A stretch of DNA of 64,000 nucleotides from Actinobacteria bacterium IMCC19121 (GCA_002284895.1 CP015605.1:248001-312000); one strand, 5' to 3'. Numbered from the stretch's first letter, positions 1 through 9,546 are shown. A program made the numbers and translations. The notes: a model not told the origin generated them from the sequence alone.

Positions 1-265
1 AAATTAAAGTAGCAATCGCTTCAATTTCACCGGTCATAATTTCAAATGCTTTGCGCAAAATCTCAGATCGATATCGAGGCGCGGTTTTTGCCCAGGATTC
101 TGCTGCTGCATCGGCGGCAGCAATTGCGGCTTCGCACTGCGCATCAGAGGCCAAAGAAACTTCGGCAATTACTGAGTTATCACTTGGATCATGGACGGCT
201 ACCTTGCTAGCGCCCTCTACCCATTGGCCATCGATATATAGCTGTGTATGCATAGCGGCAAGCAT
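1..265 (-). CDS. NAD(P)-dependent aldehyde dehydrogenase, N-terminal part (cut by window edge)
   Basis: Reverse-strand translation gives an aldehyde dehydrogenase N-terminus (QLYIDGQWVEGAS, then a DPSDNSVIAEV segment and an alanine-rich helix), as in succinate-semialdehyde or betaine aldehyde dehydrogenases. Only about 88 residues are inside the window, so the catalytic Cys and Glu are not visible and the substrate cannot be named. The start may be the ATG at 265 or the in-frame ATG at 253; neither has a clear ribosome binding site, and the frame stays open further upstream. It diverges from the APC permease gene across a short palindromic region. Oxidation of an amine-derived aldehyde would fit the polyamine importer elsewhere in the window, but this is inference. 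Confidence 0.75.
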   Translation of the reverse strand, partial: MLAAMHTQLYIDGQWVEGASKVAVHDPSDNSVIAEVSLASDAQCEAAIAAADAAAESWAKTAPRYRSEILRKAFEIMTGEIEAIATLI

Positions 266-323
266 ACGCTCAGCCTGCGAGAAGTTGAAGCCAATGCGCT
301 CTACGATAGAGCCTTGAAATAAT

Positions 324-340
324 ATTGCGTTATACGCAAT
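324..340. promoter_or_regulatory. Inverted repeat in divergent promoter region
   Basis: A perfect 7-bp inverted repeat with a 3-bp centre, ATTGCGT-TAT-ACGCAAT, lies between the divergent aldehyde dehydrogenase and permease genes, just before the permease ribosome binding site (AAAGGAGC at 343-350). A reverse-strand TATTAT at 319-324 could be a -10 element for the dehydrogenase. The symmetry and position suggest an operator for a dimeric repressor, but no regulator is identifiable here. Confidence 0.4.
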
Positions 341-355
341 AAAAAGGAGCTTTGA

Positions 356-2692
356 GTGCCTAAGTCATGGACTGATGACGCCCCAACACCGGTTGTGCTT
401 CAAGACCATGCACACCTAAAAGATTCCTTTTTCTACACTCTTAAACGACGCTTATTAGGAAACCCTCTCAATCGTCACTCTTTAGGTCACCAACGTTTAA
501 GCAAGAGATACGCGCTTGGAATTTTATCTAGCGACTGTATTTCTTCTTCTGCATATGGGTCAGAACAGATTCTTATTGCACTTCTTCCAGCATTTGGTTT
601 AGCTGCATTTGCAATTTTGATGCCAATGACTGCGGTAGTTCTTATCATTTTATTAATCATTACTTTGTCATATCGCAATGTTATTAACGTTTATACAAAA
701 ACTGGCGGGGCATACATAGTTTCCCGAGATAACTTCGGTCCCGTGGTTGCACAAATTGCAGCTGTTGCATTGATGCTCGACTACATCGTGACGGTAGCAA
801 TCCAATCAGCAGCTGGTGTGGCAGCAATCATTTCAACTTTCCCTTCATTGCATCCATGGAAAATTCCAATGATTCTGCTTGTCATAGTGTTGTTAACATT
901 TGGCAATCTGCGCGGAGTGAAAGAAGCAGGCAAAGCTTTCGCAATGCCAACTTACTTCTTTATTAGTTGTATGTTCATTGTTTTTAGCATCGGCATCTAC
1001 CGCAACTTCAATGGCACTCTTGAGACTTTATCGACTGATCAGGTCGGTGCGGTTCCACTTGGAGAGAGCCAAGGACTTCTCACATTTGCCGCCATTTTCA
1101 TCTTGCTTCGTGCATTTGCTAATGGTGGCTCATCACTAACTGGACTTGAGGCCATCTCTGATGGTGTTGCCCTCTTCCAACAACCAGAAGCGGTCAATGC
1201 CCGCCGTACCTTGTTTATCATGAGCGGGTTGCTCGGCACATTAGTTCTAGGTGTTTCTTGGTTCGCCCACCGCATTTATGCAATGCCATATGAATCTGGC
1301 ACACCAACAGTTATTTCTCAGATTGCCAAGACAATTGTGGGTGACGGTGTATTTGGTCAAATAATGTTCGTAATGGTTCAGGCGGCGACAATGTTAATTT
1401 TGTTCGCTGGCGCAAACACCACATACAGCGCTTTCCCTTTGCTCTGTAACTTCGTTGCAACTGATGGATATCTACCTCGCCAATTAACAAAGCGTGGACA
1501 CCGTTTAGCTTTCTCTAATGGAATCCTGCTTCTTTCAGGCGGTGGAATTTTCCTCGTTCTCATAACTGCCGGATCAGTTGAGCACTTGGTTGCTTTCTAT
1601 GCTCTTGGTGTTTTTACTGGCTTTACTTTGGCAGGCTTTGGAATGACACGACATGCCTTGCGCAACAAAGAAGGACACTGGAAAGCAAAAGTATTTATTA
1701 ATGCACTTGCTGGCTCTGTGTCATTTTTAATCGTAATAATTTTCTCAGTTGTTAAATTCACTGAAGGTGCCTGGCTTGTGCTTGTCACTGCCCCAATTCT
1801 TGTTGTTACTTTCTTGCGCTTGCGTCGCCAGTATGACCGTGAACAAGAAGCTCTTTCAGTTAAGCGCCATCAAGAGCGTGCTACGTCAATTGCTCGTCAC
1901 GATGTAACAATCTTGGTAGATAGCGTTGATATTGCAACCGTTGGCGCAGTTCGTTACGCCCGCAGCCTTAAGCCACGTAACTTAACTGCAGTTCACTTTG
2001 TCATTGATGATCGTCGAGCTGAAGAGATTCAGAAGGCGTGGGCTAAATCTGATGCTCTCGATGATGTGACTTTGGAACTTATTGATTGTCCTGATCGTCG
2101 ATTAGCTAATTCAGCTTTGGATTATGCAATTCGCCTAACAGAAAAGGAAGAAGTTGAATTAACTCTGCTTCTACCGCGACGTTCTTACTCACGCTTCTTA
2201 GGTCGTTTACTTCATGATCAAACAGCTGAAGAAATCGCTGCTCCTATTTCGCAATTACCTCGTGTAGTTGCAACAATTATTCCTTTCGACGTTGCTCGCA
2301 TTACTTCTGGTGCAAAGCTCGATGTGCATCACCCACAAGAAGTTAAGAAAGTAGTGAAGCAATCAGTACCTACTCCTAAAACAAATGCACCAATAAATGT
2401 TGAACCAATAAGCCATTACGCAGAAAATGTCACCAAAATCGGGGAGATTGAGTGGCGCAAGCGCGCTCAAGTGCAAGGGCGTGTAACTTCGATTAAAACT
2501 GCGCCACGTGGCTCTGCTCCAGCTCTTCAAGTTGAAATCTGGGATGAAACTGGCGGAGTCTCATTGCAGTTTTTAGGACGCCGTGAAATTGCAGGCCTTG
2601 AAGTTGGTTCACAGATGCGTGCTGAAGGTATGGTCGGTGAAGATGAAGGATCTATGGTGATTCTTAATCCTTCTTACGAACTCCTTGTATAA
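356..2692 (+). CDS. APC-superfamily permease fused to USP-like and OB-fold domains
   Basis: A 778-residue inner-membrane transporter. Residues ~55-500 form about 12 hydrophobic segments of the amino acid-polyamine-cation superfamily (SSSAYGSEQ and TKTGGAYIVSRDNFGP are typical). Residues ~507-655 are soluble and resemble a universal-stress/UspA-like fold. Residues ~685-778 look like an OB-fold (RVTSIKTAPRG, EIWDETGG, GMVGEDEGSMVI). In mycobacteria a permease of this type and a separate small OB-fold protein sit close together near the Trk K+ uptake genes, so this appears to be a fusion of both. GTG start at 356 follows a good AAAGGAGC site. The substrate is unknown. The 3' end overlaps convergent tadA by 29 bp. 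Confidence 0.8.
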   Translation: MPKSWTDDAPTPVVLQDHAHLKDSFFYTLKRRLLGNPLNRHSLGHQRLSKRYALGILSSDCISSSAYGSEQILIALLPAFGLAAFAILMPMTAVVLIILLIITLSYRNVINVYTKTGGAYIVSRDNFGPVVAQIAAVALMLDYIVTVAIQSAAGVAAIISTFPSLHPWKIPMILLVIVLLTFGNLRGVKEAGKAFAMPTYFFISCMFIVFSIGIYRNFNGTLETLSTDQVGAVPLGESQGLLTFAAIFILLRAFANGGSSLTGLEAISDGVALFQQPEAVNARRTLFIMSGLLGTLVLGVSWFAHRIYAMPYESGTPTVISQIAKTIVGDGVFGQIMFVMVQAATMLILFAGANTTYSAFPLLCNFVATDGYLPRQLTKRGHRLAFSNGILLLSGGGIFLVLITAGSVEHLVAFYALGVFTGFTLAGFGMTRHALRNKEGHWKAKVFINALAGSVSFLIVIIFSVVKFTEGAWLVLVTAPILVVTFLRLRRQYDREQEALSVKRHQERATSIARHDVTILVDSVDIATVGAVRYARSLKPRNLTAVHFVIDDRRAEEIQKAWAKSDALDDVTLELIDCPDRRLANSALDYAIRLTEKEEVELTLLLPRRSYSRFLGRLLHDQTAEEIAAPISQLPRVVATIIPFDVARITSGAKLDVHHPQEVKKVVKQSVPTPKTNAPINVEPISHYAENVTKIGEIEWRKRAQVQGRVTSIKTAPRGSAPALQVEIWDETGGVSLQFLGRREIAGLEVGSQMRAEGMVGEDEGSMVILNPSYELLV

Positions 2693-3122
2693 ATTCTTTC
2701 AACAAAGCTGAGCACTCTTCTTCAAGCACTCCACCGCGAACTTCTAGTTTATTAAGAGCTCGGGGATCTCGAATAACGTCCCATACTGAGCCAACAGCAC
2801 CACCTTTTTCATCCCATGCACCAAAGATAAGTGTGGAGATTCGAGATTGCGCAATAGCGCCAGCACACATTGGACAAGGTTCAAGTGTCACAACAATCGT
2901 GTGGTTTTCTAAACGCCATTCCCCCACCGCTTGCGCAGCTTTTCGAATAGCAACAATTTCTGCATGCGCAGTTGGGTCATTGTTTAATTCACGCTCGTTG
3001 TGGCCAGTAGCAATAATCTCACCAGCATTATTAATGATGAGTGCACCAACAGGAACATCCCCACTGGCGCTAGCTTGTTGCGCAACAGCTAAAGCTGCGC
3101 GCATTAACTCTTTATCGTTCAC
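2664..3122 (-). CDS. tadA: tRNA-specific adenosine deaminase TadA
   Basis: Deaminates A34 to inosine in the anticodon of tRNA-Arg(ACG), letting one tRNA read CGU, CGC and CGA. The 152-residue protein carries the zinc cytidine deaminase motifs: H53-A-E55 (zinc ligand and catalytic Glu) and PCPMC with ligands C83 and C86. Length is normal for TadA. Its likely substrate tRNA-Arg(ACG) is encoded at 25769-25841. The ATG overlaps the stop of the upstream gene (ATGA), indicating translational coupling with the deaminase-associated protein. The 3' end overlaps the permease gene tail to tail. Confidence 0.95.
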   Translation of the reverse strand: MNDKELMRAALAVAQQASASGDVPVGALIINNAGEIIATGHNERELNNDPTAHAEIVAIRKAAQAVGEWRLENHTIVVTLEPCPMCAGAIAQSRISTLIFGAWDEKGGAVGSVWDVIRDPRALNKLEVRGGVLEEECSALLKEFIQGVRKKD

Positions 3123-3661
3123 AGCTCTAATAACTCTGCAAACTGATCGCCAAATCCTAATCGATTAGCAATCGCTTCAAGTTGTTCGTCTGGAAATAAC
3201 TCACCGTCATCACATAGTGCTGAAATCTCCATGCCATTCATTCCAAGATCTGCCAAGATTTCTAAGTTACCAATCGGACTCGACTCATCATCATCTTCTG
3301 GAATTGGAATGTCTGCAATTTCTAACAATTCTTCTGCAACTTCATAATCAAGGGCAGCTGTTGCATCACTAAGGAAAAGTGAAATGTGAGCACCTAAAAC
3401 ACGAATTAAAATAAAGAACTCTTCGTCAATTGAAATCAAAGCAATTGATCCACCATTTGTTTGTTGGGCCTTAAGCCGTGAAATTATCTGCCCAATGTCA
3501 TTTGGATCCGGCAATATCCCTAAGGTCCAGCGACCATCTTCATGCCATGCAGCTACGGCTATATCTAACTCATTTGTGAGACTGATTACTTTTGGCGCAT
3601 CTTCGGCTAAAACGTCAAACTCTTCGATGTCTTCTGCGAGGTCATCATCAAATTCAGCCAT
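3119..3661 (-). CDS. tRNA adenosine deaminase-associated protein
   Basis: A 180-residue acidic protein starting MAEFDDDLAEDIEEFDVL. It fits the actinobacterial family named for its position next to tadA; its biochemical role is not established. The reading frame is open 68 codons further upstream, but that part is antisense to upp and unlike the family, so the ATG at 3661 is chosen. There is no Shine-Dalgarno before it, and the upstream hexamer AATCAT at -12 to -7 is a weak leaderless-type -10. It overlaps tadA by 4 bp and diverges from upp. Co-production with TadA suggests a partner or assembly role (inference). Confidence 0.82.
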   Translation of the reverse strand: MAEFDDDLAEDIEEFDVLAEDAPKVISLTNELDIAVAAWHEDGRWTLGILPDPNDIGQIISRLKAQQTNGGSIALISIDEEFFILIRVLGAHISLFLSDATAALDYEVAEELLEIADIPIPEDDDESSPIGNLEILADLGMNGMEISALCDDGELFPDEQLEAIANRLGFGDQFAELLEL

Positions 3662-3715
3662 GCTCAGATGATTCCACTCATTGGAAAGGATTGAAAGCCC
3701 TGTAAGGTAATGCCT

Positions 3716-4354
3716 ATGAAAGTTCATGTTGCCAATCACCCACTTATTGCCCACAAATTGACGGTTTTGCGCGATGAACGTACTGATTCCCCAACATTTC
3801 GCCGTTTGGTTGAAGAGCTCGTAACTCTTCTGGCCTACGAAGCAACTCGTGACATTCGCACACACAGTGTTGAGATAACAACTCCAGTTACCAAGACCAA
3901 GGGCCTAAAAATGGCCGAGCCTCGCCCAGTCGTTGTTCCAATTTTGAGAGCAGGACTTGGAATGCTCGAAGGTATGAGCAAGTTAATGCCAAATGCAGAA
4001 GTTGGTTTCCTTGGCATGGTTCGTGATGAAAAAACTTTAAAGGCGAGCACATACGCCAATCGTTTACCTGAAGATTTATCTGGTCGCCACGTATTTGTAT
4101 TAGATCCAATGCTTGCAACTGGTGGAACGCTAATTGCAGCCTTTCATTATTTGCTCGACCTTGGGGCAACTGAGATCACAGCAATTTGTATCTTGTCAGC
4201 ACCTGAAGGTGTGAAAGCTGTGGAAGATGAGTTCTCTGCAAGTAAAGTGCCAATCAATATTGTCACTGGCGCTCTAGATGAAAAACTCAACGAACATGGT
4301 TACATCGTTCCAGGTCTTGGCGATGCCGGCGATCGTTTATACGGAGTCGTATAA
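3716..4354 (+). CDS. upp: Uracil phosphoribosyltransferase
   Basis: Pyrimidine salvage enzyme converting uracil and PRPP to UMP in the cytosol. The 212-residue sequence begins [20 protein letters not shown], matching the family N-terminus, has RAGLGM, the PRPP loop [10 protein letters not shown] and the uracil-binding C-terminal [12 protein letters not shown]. An in-frame ATG lies six bases earlier at 3710, but AAGG at 3704-3707 is correctly spaced for 3716. Transcribed with the malic enzyme gene, whose ATG follows directly after the upp stop (TAAATG). Diverges from the tadA-associated gene. Confidence 0.95.
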   Translation: MKVHVANHPLIAHKLTVLRDERTDSPTFRRLVEELVTLLAYEATRDIRTHSVEITTPVTKTKGLKMAEPRPVVVPILRAGLGMLEGMSKLMPNAEVGFLGMVRDEKTLKASTYANRLPEDLSGRHVFVLDPMLATGGTLIAAFHYLLDLGATEITAICILSAPEGVKAVEDEFSASKVPINIVTGALDEKLNEHGYIVPGLGDAGDRLYGVV

Positions 4355-5731
4355 ATGGCAGCCACTTCCCCAGGATATGGAATTACTATCCGTGTTGAGG
4401 GTCCTCCATCTGCTCAACCTGTAGCACTTGCAACAACTGTTATTACTGCAGCTGGTGCAACCATTACCGCGCTCGATGTAGTTGAATCTCTTTTAGAAAA
4501 AGTAGTTTTAGATATTACATGTGACACTATTGATTCGGCGCACGCTGACCAAATCACTATTGCACTTGCAAAGAATCCTGAACTCACAGTTCGTAAAGTA
4601 AGTGATCGAACATTCTTGCTCCACCTTGGCGGAAAGATTGAAATTCAATCTAAAGTTCCACTAAAGACTCGCGATGATCTCTCCCGTGCTTACACACCAG
4701 GTGTTGCCCGCATTTGCCAGGCTATCGTTGCTGATCCAGCAGATGCTCGCCGCTTAACAATTAAGCGCAATACCGTGGCAGTTGTAACCGATGGATCTGC
4801 AGTACTAGGCCTTGGAAATATCGGTCCCGCCGCGGCTTTGCCTGTTATGGAAGGAAAAGCTGCGCTATTTAAGCGCTTTGCAGATGTTGATGCATGGCCT
4901 GTTTGCCTGGACACACAAGATGTTGATGAAATTGTTCGCACAGTTCAGTTAATCGCACCTGTCTATGGCGGAATTAACTTAGAAGACATATCCGCTCCTC
5001 GATGCTTTGAAGTTGAGCGTCGCCTGCGTGAACTTCTAGATATTCCAGTTTTTCATGATGACCAACATGGAACAGCAATTGTTGTTCTGGCTGCGCTTCG
5101 AAATGCCTTGAAATTAGTTAAAAAGGATCTCGGTTCAGTCAAGATTGTTTTGAGTGGCGTTGGTGCTGCAGGAAATGCCATCGCCCGTCTGCTCACACTT
5201 AGCGGGGCAAAGAACATAATTGGCTTTAATCACCACGGCGTAATCCATAATGACATGAAATCTGAAGATTCAATGCAGCAGTGGTTCATTGATAACAGCA
5301 ATCCAAATAACTTTATTGGCACAATGCCAGAGGCTCTAGTTGGTGCCGATGTATTCATCGGCGTGAGCGCACCAAATATTCTCAAAGAAGCTGACATTGC
5401 AACTATGGCAAAGGGTTCCATTATTTTTGCGCTAGCAAATCCAGATCCTGAGATTGATCCCGTTGTGGCACGTAAGTATGCAACTGTTGTTGCTACAGGT
5501 CGCAGTGATCAACCAAATCAAATTAATAATGTTTTGGCTTTCCCTGGAATCTTTCGCGGATTACTTGATGCCAATGCTCACAAAATTACCGATAATCTAT
5601 TAGTTGCAGCAGCAGAAGCGATTGCTGACTGTGTATCTCCCGAACAACTCAACGCCTCTTTTATTGTTCCCAGCGTTTTTGATCCAAATGTGACTAAAGC
5701 GGTAGCTGCGGCGGTTAAGAAGTCAGTGTGA
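4355..5731 (+). CDS. NAD(P)-dependent malic enzyme with N-terminal ACT domain
   Basis: Oxidative decarboxylation of malate to pyruvate. Residues ~1-92 form an ACT-type regulatory domain ([19 protein letters not shown]), suggesting allosteric control by an amino acid. The catalytic part has the malic enzyme signatures [42 protein letters not shown] and FHDDQHGTA (metal and substrate ligands), then a Rossmann segment [15 protein letters not shown]. The 458-residue length matches ACT-malic enzymes of actinobacteria. GGAG at about 4342 precedes the start. The gene is coupled downstream to DedA-1 by a GTGA overlap. Confidence 0.93.
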   Translation: MAATSPGYGITIRVEGPPSAQPVALATTVITAAGATITALDVVESLLEKVVLDITCDTIDSAHADQITIALAKNPELTVRKVSDRTFLLHLGGKIEIQSKVPLKTRDDLSRAYTPGVARICQAIVADPADARRLTIKRNTVAVVTDGSAVLGLGNIGPAAALPVMEGKAALFKRFADVDAWPVCLDTQDVDEIVRTVQLIAPVYGGINLEDISAPRCFEVERRLRELLDIPVFHDDQHGTAIVVLAALRNALKLVKKDLGSVKIVLSGVGAAGNAIARLLTLSGAKNIIGFNHHGVIHNDMKSEDSMQQWFIDNSNPNNFIGTMPEALVGADVFIGVSAPNILKEADIATMAKGSIIFALANPDPEIDPVVARKYATVVATGRSDQPNQINNVLAFPGIFRGLLDANAHKITDNLLVAAAEAIADCVSPEQLNASFIVPSVFDPNVTKAVAAAVKKSV

Positions 5732-6333
5732 TTGAACTAGCTGCATCATTTGATGCTCAACTATCAAACCTTGCTCCATACCTGATTTATCTAGTTACAG
5801 GTGCAATTATTTTCTTTGAAACTGGCGTTCTGTTTGCTTTTTTTCTTCCCGGCGATTCAATCCTCTTTAGTGCCGGTTTGGTTGCAGCAGCCCATAATGA
5901 TGTAAACATTGTCATTCTTGTAAGCGTCATCTTTATTGCTGCATTTTTCGGAGACCAAATTGGTTTTGTTTTGGGCCGATTAGTGGGCCGGCCTTATCTT
6001 GAAAGGCATGACTCTCCGCGCATGCAGAAAATGATTGCCCGCTCTGAGCGCTTTTACGAACAAACAGGATGGTGGGCAGTAGTTGCTGCACGCTTCTTTC
6101 CATGGATTCGCACCTTTGTCCCGCCTATAGCAGGTGCATCAAAGATGAACTACTACAAATTCTTATCAGCTAACGCACTCGGTGCATTGTTGTGGGGTGT
6201 GGGAATAACTCTTGCTGGCTATTACGCAGCCACATTGCCGTGGGTAAAGACTTGGTCTTATGCAATTGCAACATTCTTTATTTGTGCGTCTTTGGTTTCT
6301 GCACTCGTGAACTACTTACGCCACCGGCGATAA
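5728..6333 (+). CDS. DedA-family membrane protein (1)
   Basis: A 201-residue integral membrane protein of the DedA/SNARE-associated family, whose members act as lipid carriers or in envelope homeostasis. Visible family features are FFLPGDSILFSAGL, GDQIGFVLGRLVGRP and the re-entrant FFPWIRTFVPPIAGAS motif with its conserved Arg and Pro, then a C-terminal membrane segment. Starts with GTG at 5728, overlapping the malic enzyme stop (GTGA). The last 56 bp overlap the DMT gene on the other strand, the longest tail-to-tail overlap in the window. A second DedA gene lies at 12231. Confidence 0.9.
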   Translation: MIELAASFDAQLSNLAPYLIYLVTGAIIFFETGVLFAFFLPGDSILFSAGLVAAAHNDVNIVILVSVIFIAAFFGDQIGFVLGRLVGRPYLERHDSPRMQKMIARSERFYEQTGWWAVVAARFFPWIRTFVPPIAGASKMNYYKFLSANALGALLWGVGITLAGYYAATLPWVKTWSYAIATFFICASLVSALVNYLRHRR

Positions 6334-7222
6334 CACCCAAGTACGTCATCACAATTCCAGTAACAAGATAAGCACTCACATTCACACCATTTGTTGGTGA
6401 AATGAGATCAATTACTAAAGACCCGACTAATTGACCACCAACACTAAAGAGTGTGAAAGTTAGAACCCCTAGGTGTTGGACGATGGTTGACGTAAAAGCA
6501 ATGTAAATAACGCCAATTACACCGCCGGTATAAATCCACGATGGACCTACAGGGAGTGCAACTAATTCAATCTTTCCAATTAGCACGCCGCCAAGGATAA
6601 GAATCACAAGAAGAGATGTGCCAGTAATGAAGTTAAGAAGTGATGTTGTAAAACTTTGATGTGAATACTCATTGATTTGTCCGTTAAGGGCCCGCTGCAC
6701 ACCCACCACCGCACCAGCAATACATCCTAAAACAACTGCGGCAATAGAAAGATTCTTGGCATCAATGCGATCAAAGACTGAAACAAAGACGGCTAAAACA
6801 GTCAAAACTGCAGCTGCCACGCGTCGCTTTGAAATGAGTTTTTTCCCGCCACCAGTAAGTCCAATTCGATCCACAACCAGTGACATTGCTGTTTGTCCTG
6901 CAATTGATGCCACTGAATAGATAGCAACACCAATGAGTGGAACGATATGCGTTTGAATCGCAACAAAGCTGCCACCCAGTGCTCCAGCAAGTAATTTCCA
7001 GCGGGCAATCTCCTTGTTAGCAACTGCAGTGCGTAGATTGCTTATTCCCTCTTTAATCGAAGGATTTAGCGCAGCTATCACCGCAATAATGATTAACCCT
7101 GAACCAAAGGAAACAAGGGCTGCTTCTAAACCATTGTTGAGCCGATGTGAGAGCTCTCCATTTGCTCGCGCTTGTAGGGCAATCATTAAGCCTGAAAGCG
7201 CGGCTAATAAATCTAAACGCAT
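6278..7222 (-). CDS. DMT-family transporter (YdcZ/DUF606 type, duplicated)
   Basis: A 314-residue protein with about ten hydrophobic helices, made of two similar halves. Each half starts with an ALQARANG- or VQRALNGQ-like motif near a helix end, characteristic of the DUF606/YdcZ branch of the drug/metabolite transporter superfamily. Substrate unknown; export of a metabolite is typical for the superfamily. The ATG at 7222 directly follows the YqhA-family stop, so the two are one transcription unit. The 3' end runs 56 bp into DedA-1. Confidence 0.82.
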   Translation of the reverse strand: MRLDLLAALSGLMIALQARANGELSHRLNNGLEAALVSFGSGLIIIAVIAALNPSIKEGISNLRTAVANKEIARWKLLAGALGGSFVAIQTHIVPLIGVAIYSVASIAGQTAMSLVVDRIGLTGGGKKLISKRRVAAAVLTVLAVFVSVFDRIDAKNLSIAAVVLGCIAGAVVGVQRALNGQINEYSHQSFTTSLLNFITGTSLLVILILGGVLIGKIELVALPVGPSWIYTGGVIGVIYIAFTSTIVQHLGVLTFTLFSVGGQLVGSLVIDLISPTNGVNVSAYLVTGIVMTYLGVIAGGVSSSRVQKPKTHK

Positions 7223-7753
7223 TTACTGATGCGTGCCGTGAAATTCTCGCTTGTCGGCAATCCAATCCATCAGTGCAAATAAAACGCCAGAGGCGACAAA
7301 TGTTAGGTGAATAATGATTCTCCATTTAGTTCCGCCACCAACATGGTCCTGACCAGACAGTTCAATAAAGTCTTTGAGAAGTTCTATTACTGAAATTGCT
7401 ACAAGTGAACCAATTAACTTAATTTTCAATCCGCTAAAGTCAATTGTTCCCATCCAGTGTGGACGATCTTTTGATTCTGTTGCCACATCAATTCGAGAAA
7501 CAAAGTTCTCATATCCTGCAAAGATAACCATCAAGATGAGGTTAGCAAGCAAAGTTAAATCGAGTAGCGCGAGCAGATCTAGAGTAAAGCTCTGAGGAGT
7601 TGCATCACCAATTTTTTCAGCTAAATGAATAAATTCGATGATAAAACGGTAACCCAAGAGAACCAGTGCACCTACTAACCCTAAATACAGTGGAGCAAGT
7701 AGAAAGCGAGAGCGAAAAAGAACTACTTCTATAGCGTGCGAAAGTTGACTCAT
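7223..7753 (-). CDS. UPF0114/YqhA-family membrane protein
   Basis: A 176-residue predicted inner-membrane protein with about four hydrophobic segments. The N-terminal FRSRFLLAPLYLGLVGALV and the LIGSLVAISVIELLKDFIEL region match the YqhA (UPF0114) family, whose function is unknown. A reverse-strand TAAAAT occupies -13 to -8 before the ATG and there is no Shine-Dalgarno, so a leaderless message is likely. First gene of a two-gene unit with the DMT transporter. Confidence 0.82.
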   Translation of the reverse strand: MSQLSHAIEVVLFRSRFLLAPLYLGLVGALVLLGYRFIIEFIHLAEKIGDATPQSFTLDLLALLDLTLLANLILMVIFAGYENFVSRIDVATESKDRPHWMGTIDFSGLKIKLIGSLVAISVIELLKDFIELSGQDHVGGGTKWRIIIHLTFVASGVLFALMDWIADKREFHGTHQ

Positions 7754-7760
7754 GTAGAGG

Positions 7761-7766
7761 ATTTTA
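7761..7766 (-). promoter_or_regulatory. -10 element of leaderless YqhA-family gene
   Basis: Reverse-strand TAAAAT (TANNNT) placed 8-13 bases before the ATG at 7753. No ribosome binding site lies between. Confidence 0.45.
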
Positions 7767-7768
7767 AC

Positions 7769-9538
7769 TTATCCCTCAAGCAAAACTGTGACCTGAAGCC
7801 ATTCTTCCTCGAGTCTGTTTTTCTCACCCCGCAACTGCGCTATCTCATTGGTAATTTCAAGCAAACGTTCTGCATTAAATGATGATTCTTCTTGCTCACC
7901 CTCTAATTCAGTAATCCGAGAATCGGCTTTCTCCATTTGTCGCTCAAGGCGCACTTTGTCTTTCTTAAGTTGTCTTTCTTCGGCGGCACTAGAAGTCTTC
8001 TTCTCCTTGGGAGCGCTGGCATCAGGTTGCAAAGCTTCGTGGCGAAGCTCTAAATATTCATCCACTCCGCGAGGAAGATCTCGGACATTCTTATCTCCTA
8101 ACAATCCAACAAAGCGATCACACACGCGCTCTAAGAAATATCTATCGTGGGAGATAACAATCAGAGTTCCACCATAACCATCAAGTAAATCTTCCAGCTC
8201 AGTCAGCGTCTCGATATCAAAATCATTTGTTGGTTCATCCAGTAAGAGAACATTGGGGCTATCCATGAGCAAACGTGTGAGTTGTAGGCGGCGTTTTTCA
8301 CCACCTGATAAATCACCAACAGGAGTCCATTGAGATTCTCTATCAAAGCCTAAGCGCTCACAGAGCTGTGAAGCTGATAGTTCTCGTCCACCACCGATTT
8401 CAACACGGTTAGCAACTTTTTCAACTGCTTCTAATACTCGCCATGTTGGATCTAACTCGTCTAGATGCTGCGTAAGGAATGCTGCTTTAACAGTAATTCC
8501 AGTTACAAGTTTGCCTGATGTTGGTTGGATTTCACCTACTAGAGTTTTCATTAACGTTGTTTTTCCTGCGCCATTCACGCCCACTATGCCAATGCGATCA
8601 CCTGGGCCAACATTCCAATACAAATCACTAATTAATTCATTGTCTCCAAGTTTTACTTGAACATGGTGTGCCTCATACACCGTCTTACCTAGACGGTTAA
8701 GGGCAAACTTAAGTAATGCTCCTTGATCACGCGGTTCAGGTTCTCCTGCGATTAACACGTTAGCTGCATCAACTCGAAATTTTGGTTTGGTCGTGCGCGC
8801 TGGTGCTCCCCTTCGAAGCCAAGCCAGCTCTTTCTTAATCAACATATTACGGCGCTGATCTAAAACAGATGCTTGGCGGGATCGTTCAGCTTTTGATAAA
8901 ACAAAGGCGCTGTATCCACCATCGTATTCTTCAACTTTTCCATCGACAACTTCCCATGTGCGATCTGTTACGGCATCTAAGAACCAGCGATCATGTGTTA
9001 CAACTGTTACGGCTAGACCTTTTCGATTATTCAAATACTGCGCCAACCAGGCAACGCCTTCAACATCTAAGTGATTTGTTGGCTCATCTAACAAAATCAG
9101 ATCAAGTTCATTGATGAGTAGCTTGGCTAATCCCACTCGTCGGCGTTCTCCACCAGATAACTGACCAAACTTGCGATCAAAAATATGATCATCAAAAGAA
9201 CCAAAGAGTCCTGTGAAGACTTCGCGAATATTTGGCTCACTTGCCCATTCATGTTTTGCGGTATCCCCTAAAACAACTTCGCCCACCGTGCTCTCAGGAT
9301 TAGCTGAATCGACTTGAGATAACAAACCAATGCGCGCAGAATTAGATTTTGTCACGCGGCCTGCATCTGGTTTTTCAACGCCTGCAATGATCTTCATGAG
9401 CGTGGATTTTCCTGAGCCGTTTCGCCCAACAATGCCGATGCGATCGCCTTCAGATACTCCTAAAGAGACGCCTATAAGTAGCTCTTTGATATCAAAGGCT
9501 TTTGAGACCTCTTCGATATTTACAACATTGCGCGCCAT
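7769..9538 (-). CDS. ABC-F family ATPase, Uup type
   Basis: A soluble protein of 589 residues with two ABC ATPase cassettes and no membrane domain. Cassette 1 has Walker A GRNGSGKST, signature LSGGERRR and LLDEPTNHLD; cassette 2 has GVNGAGKTT, LSGGEKRR and LLDEPTNDFD. Residues ~515-589 form a charged coiled coil, the C-terminal extension typical of Uup-like ABC-F proteins. ABC-F proteins act on ribosomes to relieve stalled or aberrant translation; Uup is also linked to DNA structure stability. Starts at ATG 9538 with reverse TACGCT at -14 to -9, overlapping the kynU promoter. Confidence 0.92.
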   Translation of the reverse strand: MARNVVNIEEVSKAFDIKELLIGVSLGVSEGDRIGIVGRNGSGKSTLMKIIAGVEKPDAGRVTKSNSARIGLLSQVDSANPESTVGEVVLGDTAKHEWASEPNIREVFTGLFGSFDDHIFDRKFGQLSGGERRRVGLAKLLINELDLILLDEPTNHLDVEGVAWLAQYLNNRKGLAVTVVTHDRWFLDAVTDRTWEVVDGKVEEYDGGYSAFVLSKAERSRQASVLDQRRNMLIKKELAWLRRGAPARTTKPKFRVDAANVLIAGEPEPRDQGALLKFALNRLGKTVYEAHHVQVKLGDNELISDLYWNVGPGDRIGIVGVNGAGKTTLMKTLVGEIQPTSGKLVTGITVKAAFLTQHLDELDPTWRVLEAVEKVANRVEIGGGRELSASQLCERLGFDRESQWTPVGDLSGGEKRRLQLTRLLMDSPNVLLLDEPTNDFDIETLTELEDLLDGYGGTLIVISHDRYFLERVCDRFVGLLGDKNVRDLPRGVDEYLELRHEALQPDASAPKEKKTSSAAEERQLKKDKVRLERQMEKADSRITELEGEQEESSFNAERLLEITNEIAQLRGEKNRLEEEWLQVTVLLEG

Positions 9539-9546
9539 GATGGGAG

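Noticed and set aside
51-317. Forward ORF of 88 codons at the left edge
   Set aside because: It is the complement of a clear aldehyde dehydrogenase N-terminus on the reverse strand and resembles no protein.
3662-3865. 68-codon extension of the tadA-associated protein
   Set aside because: It is antisense to the upp start region, and the family N-terminus fits ATG 3661.
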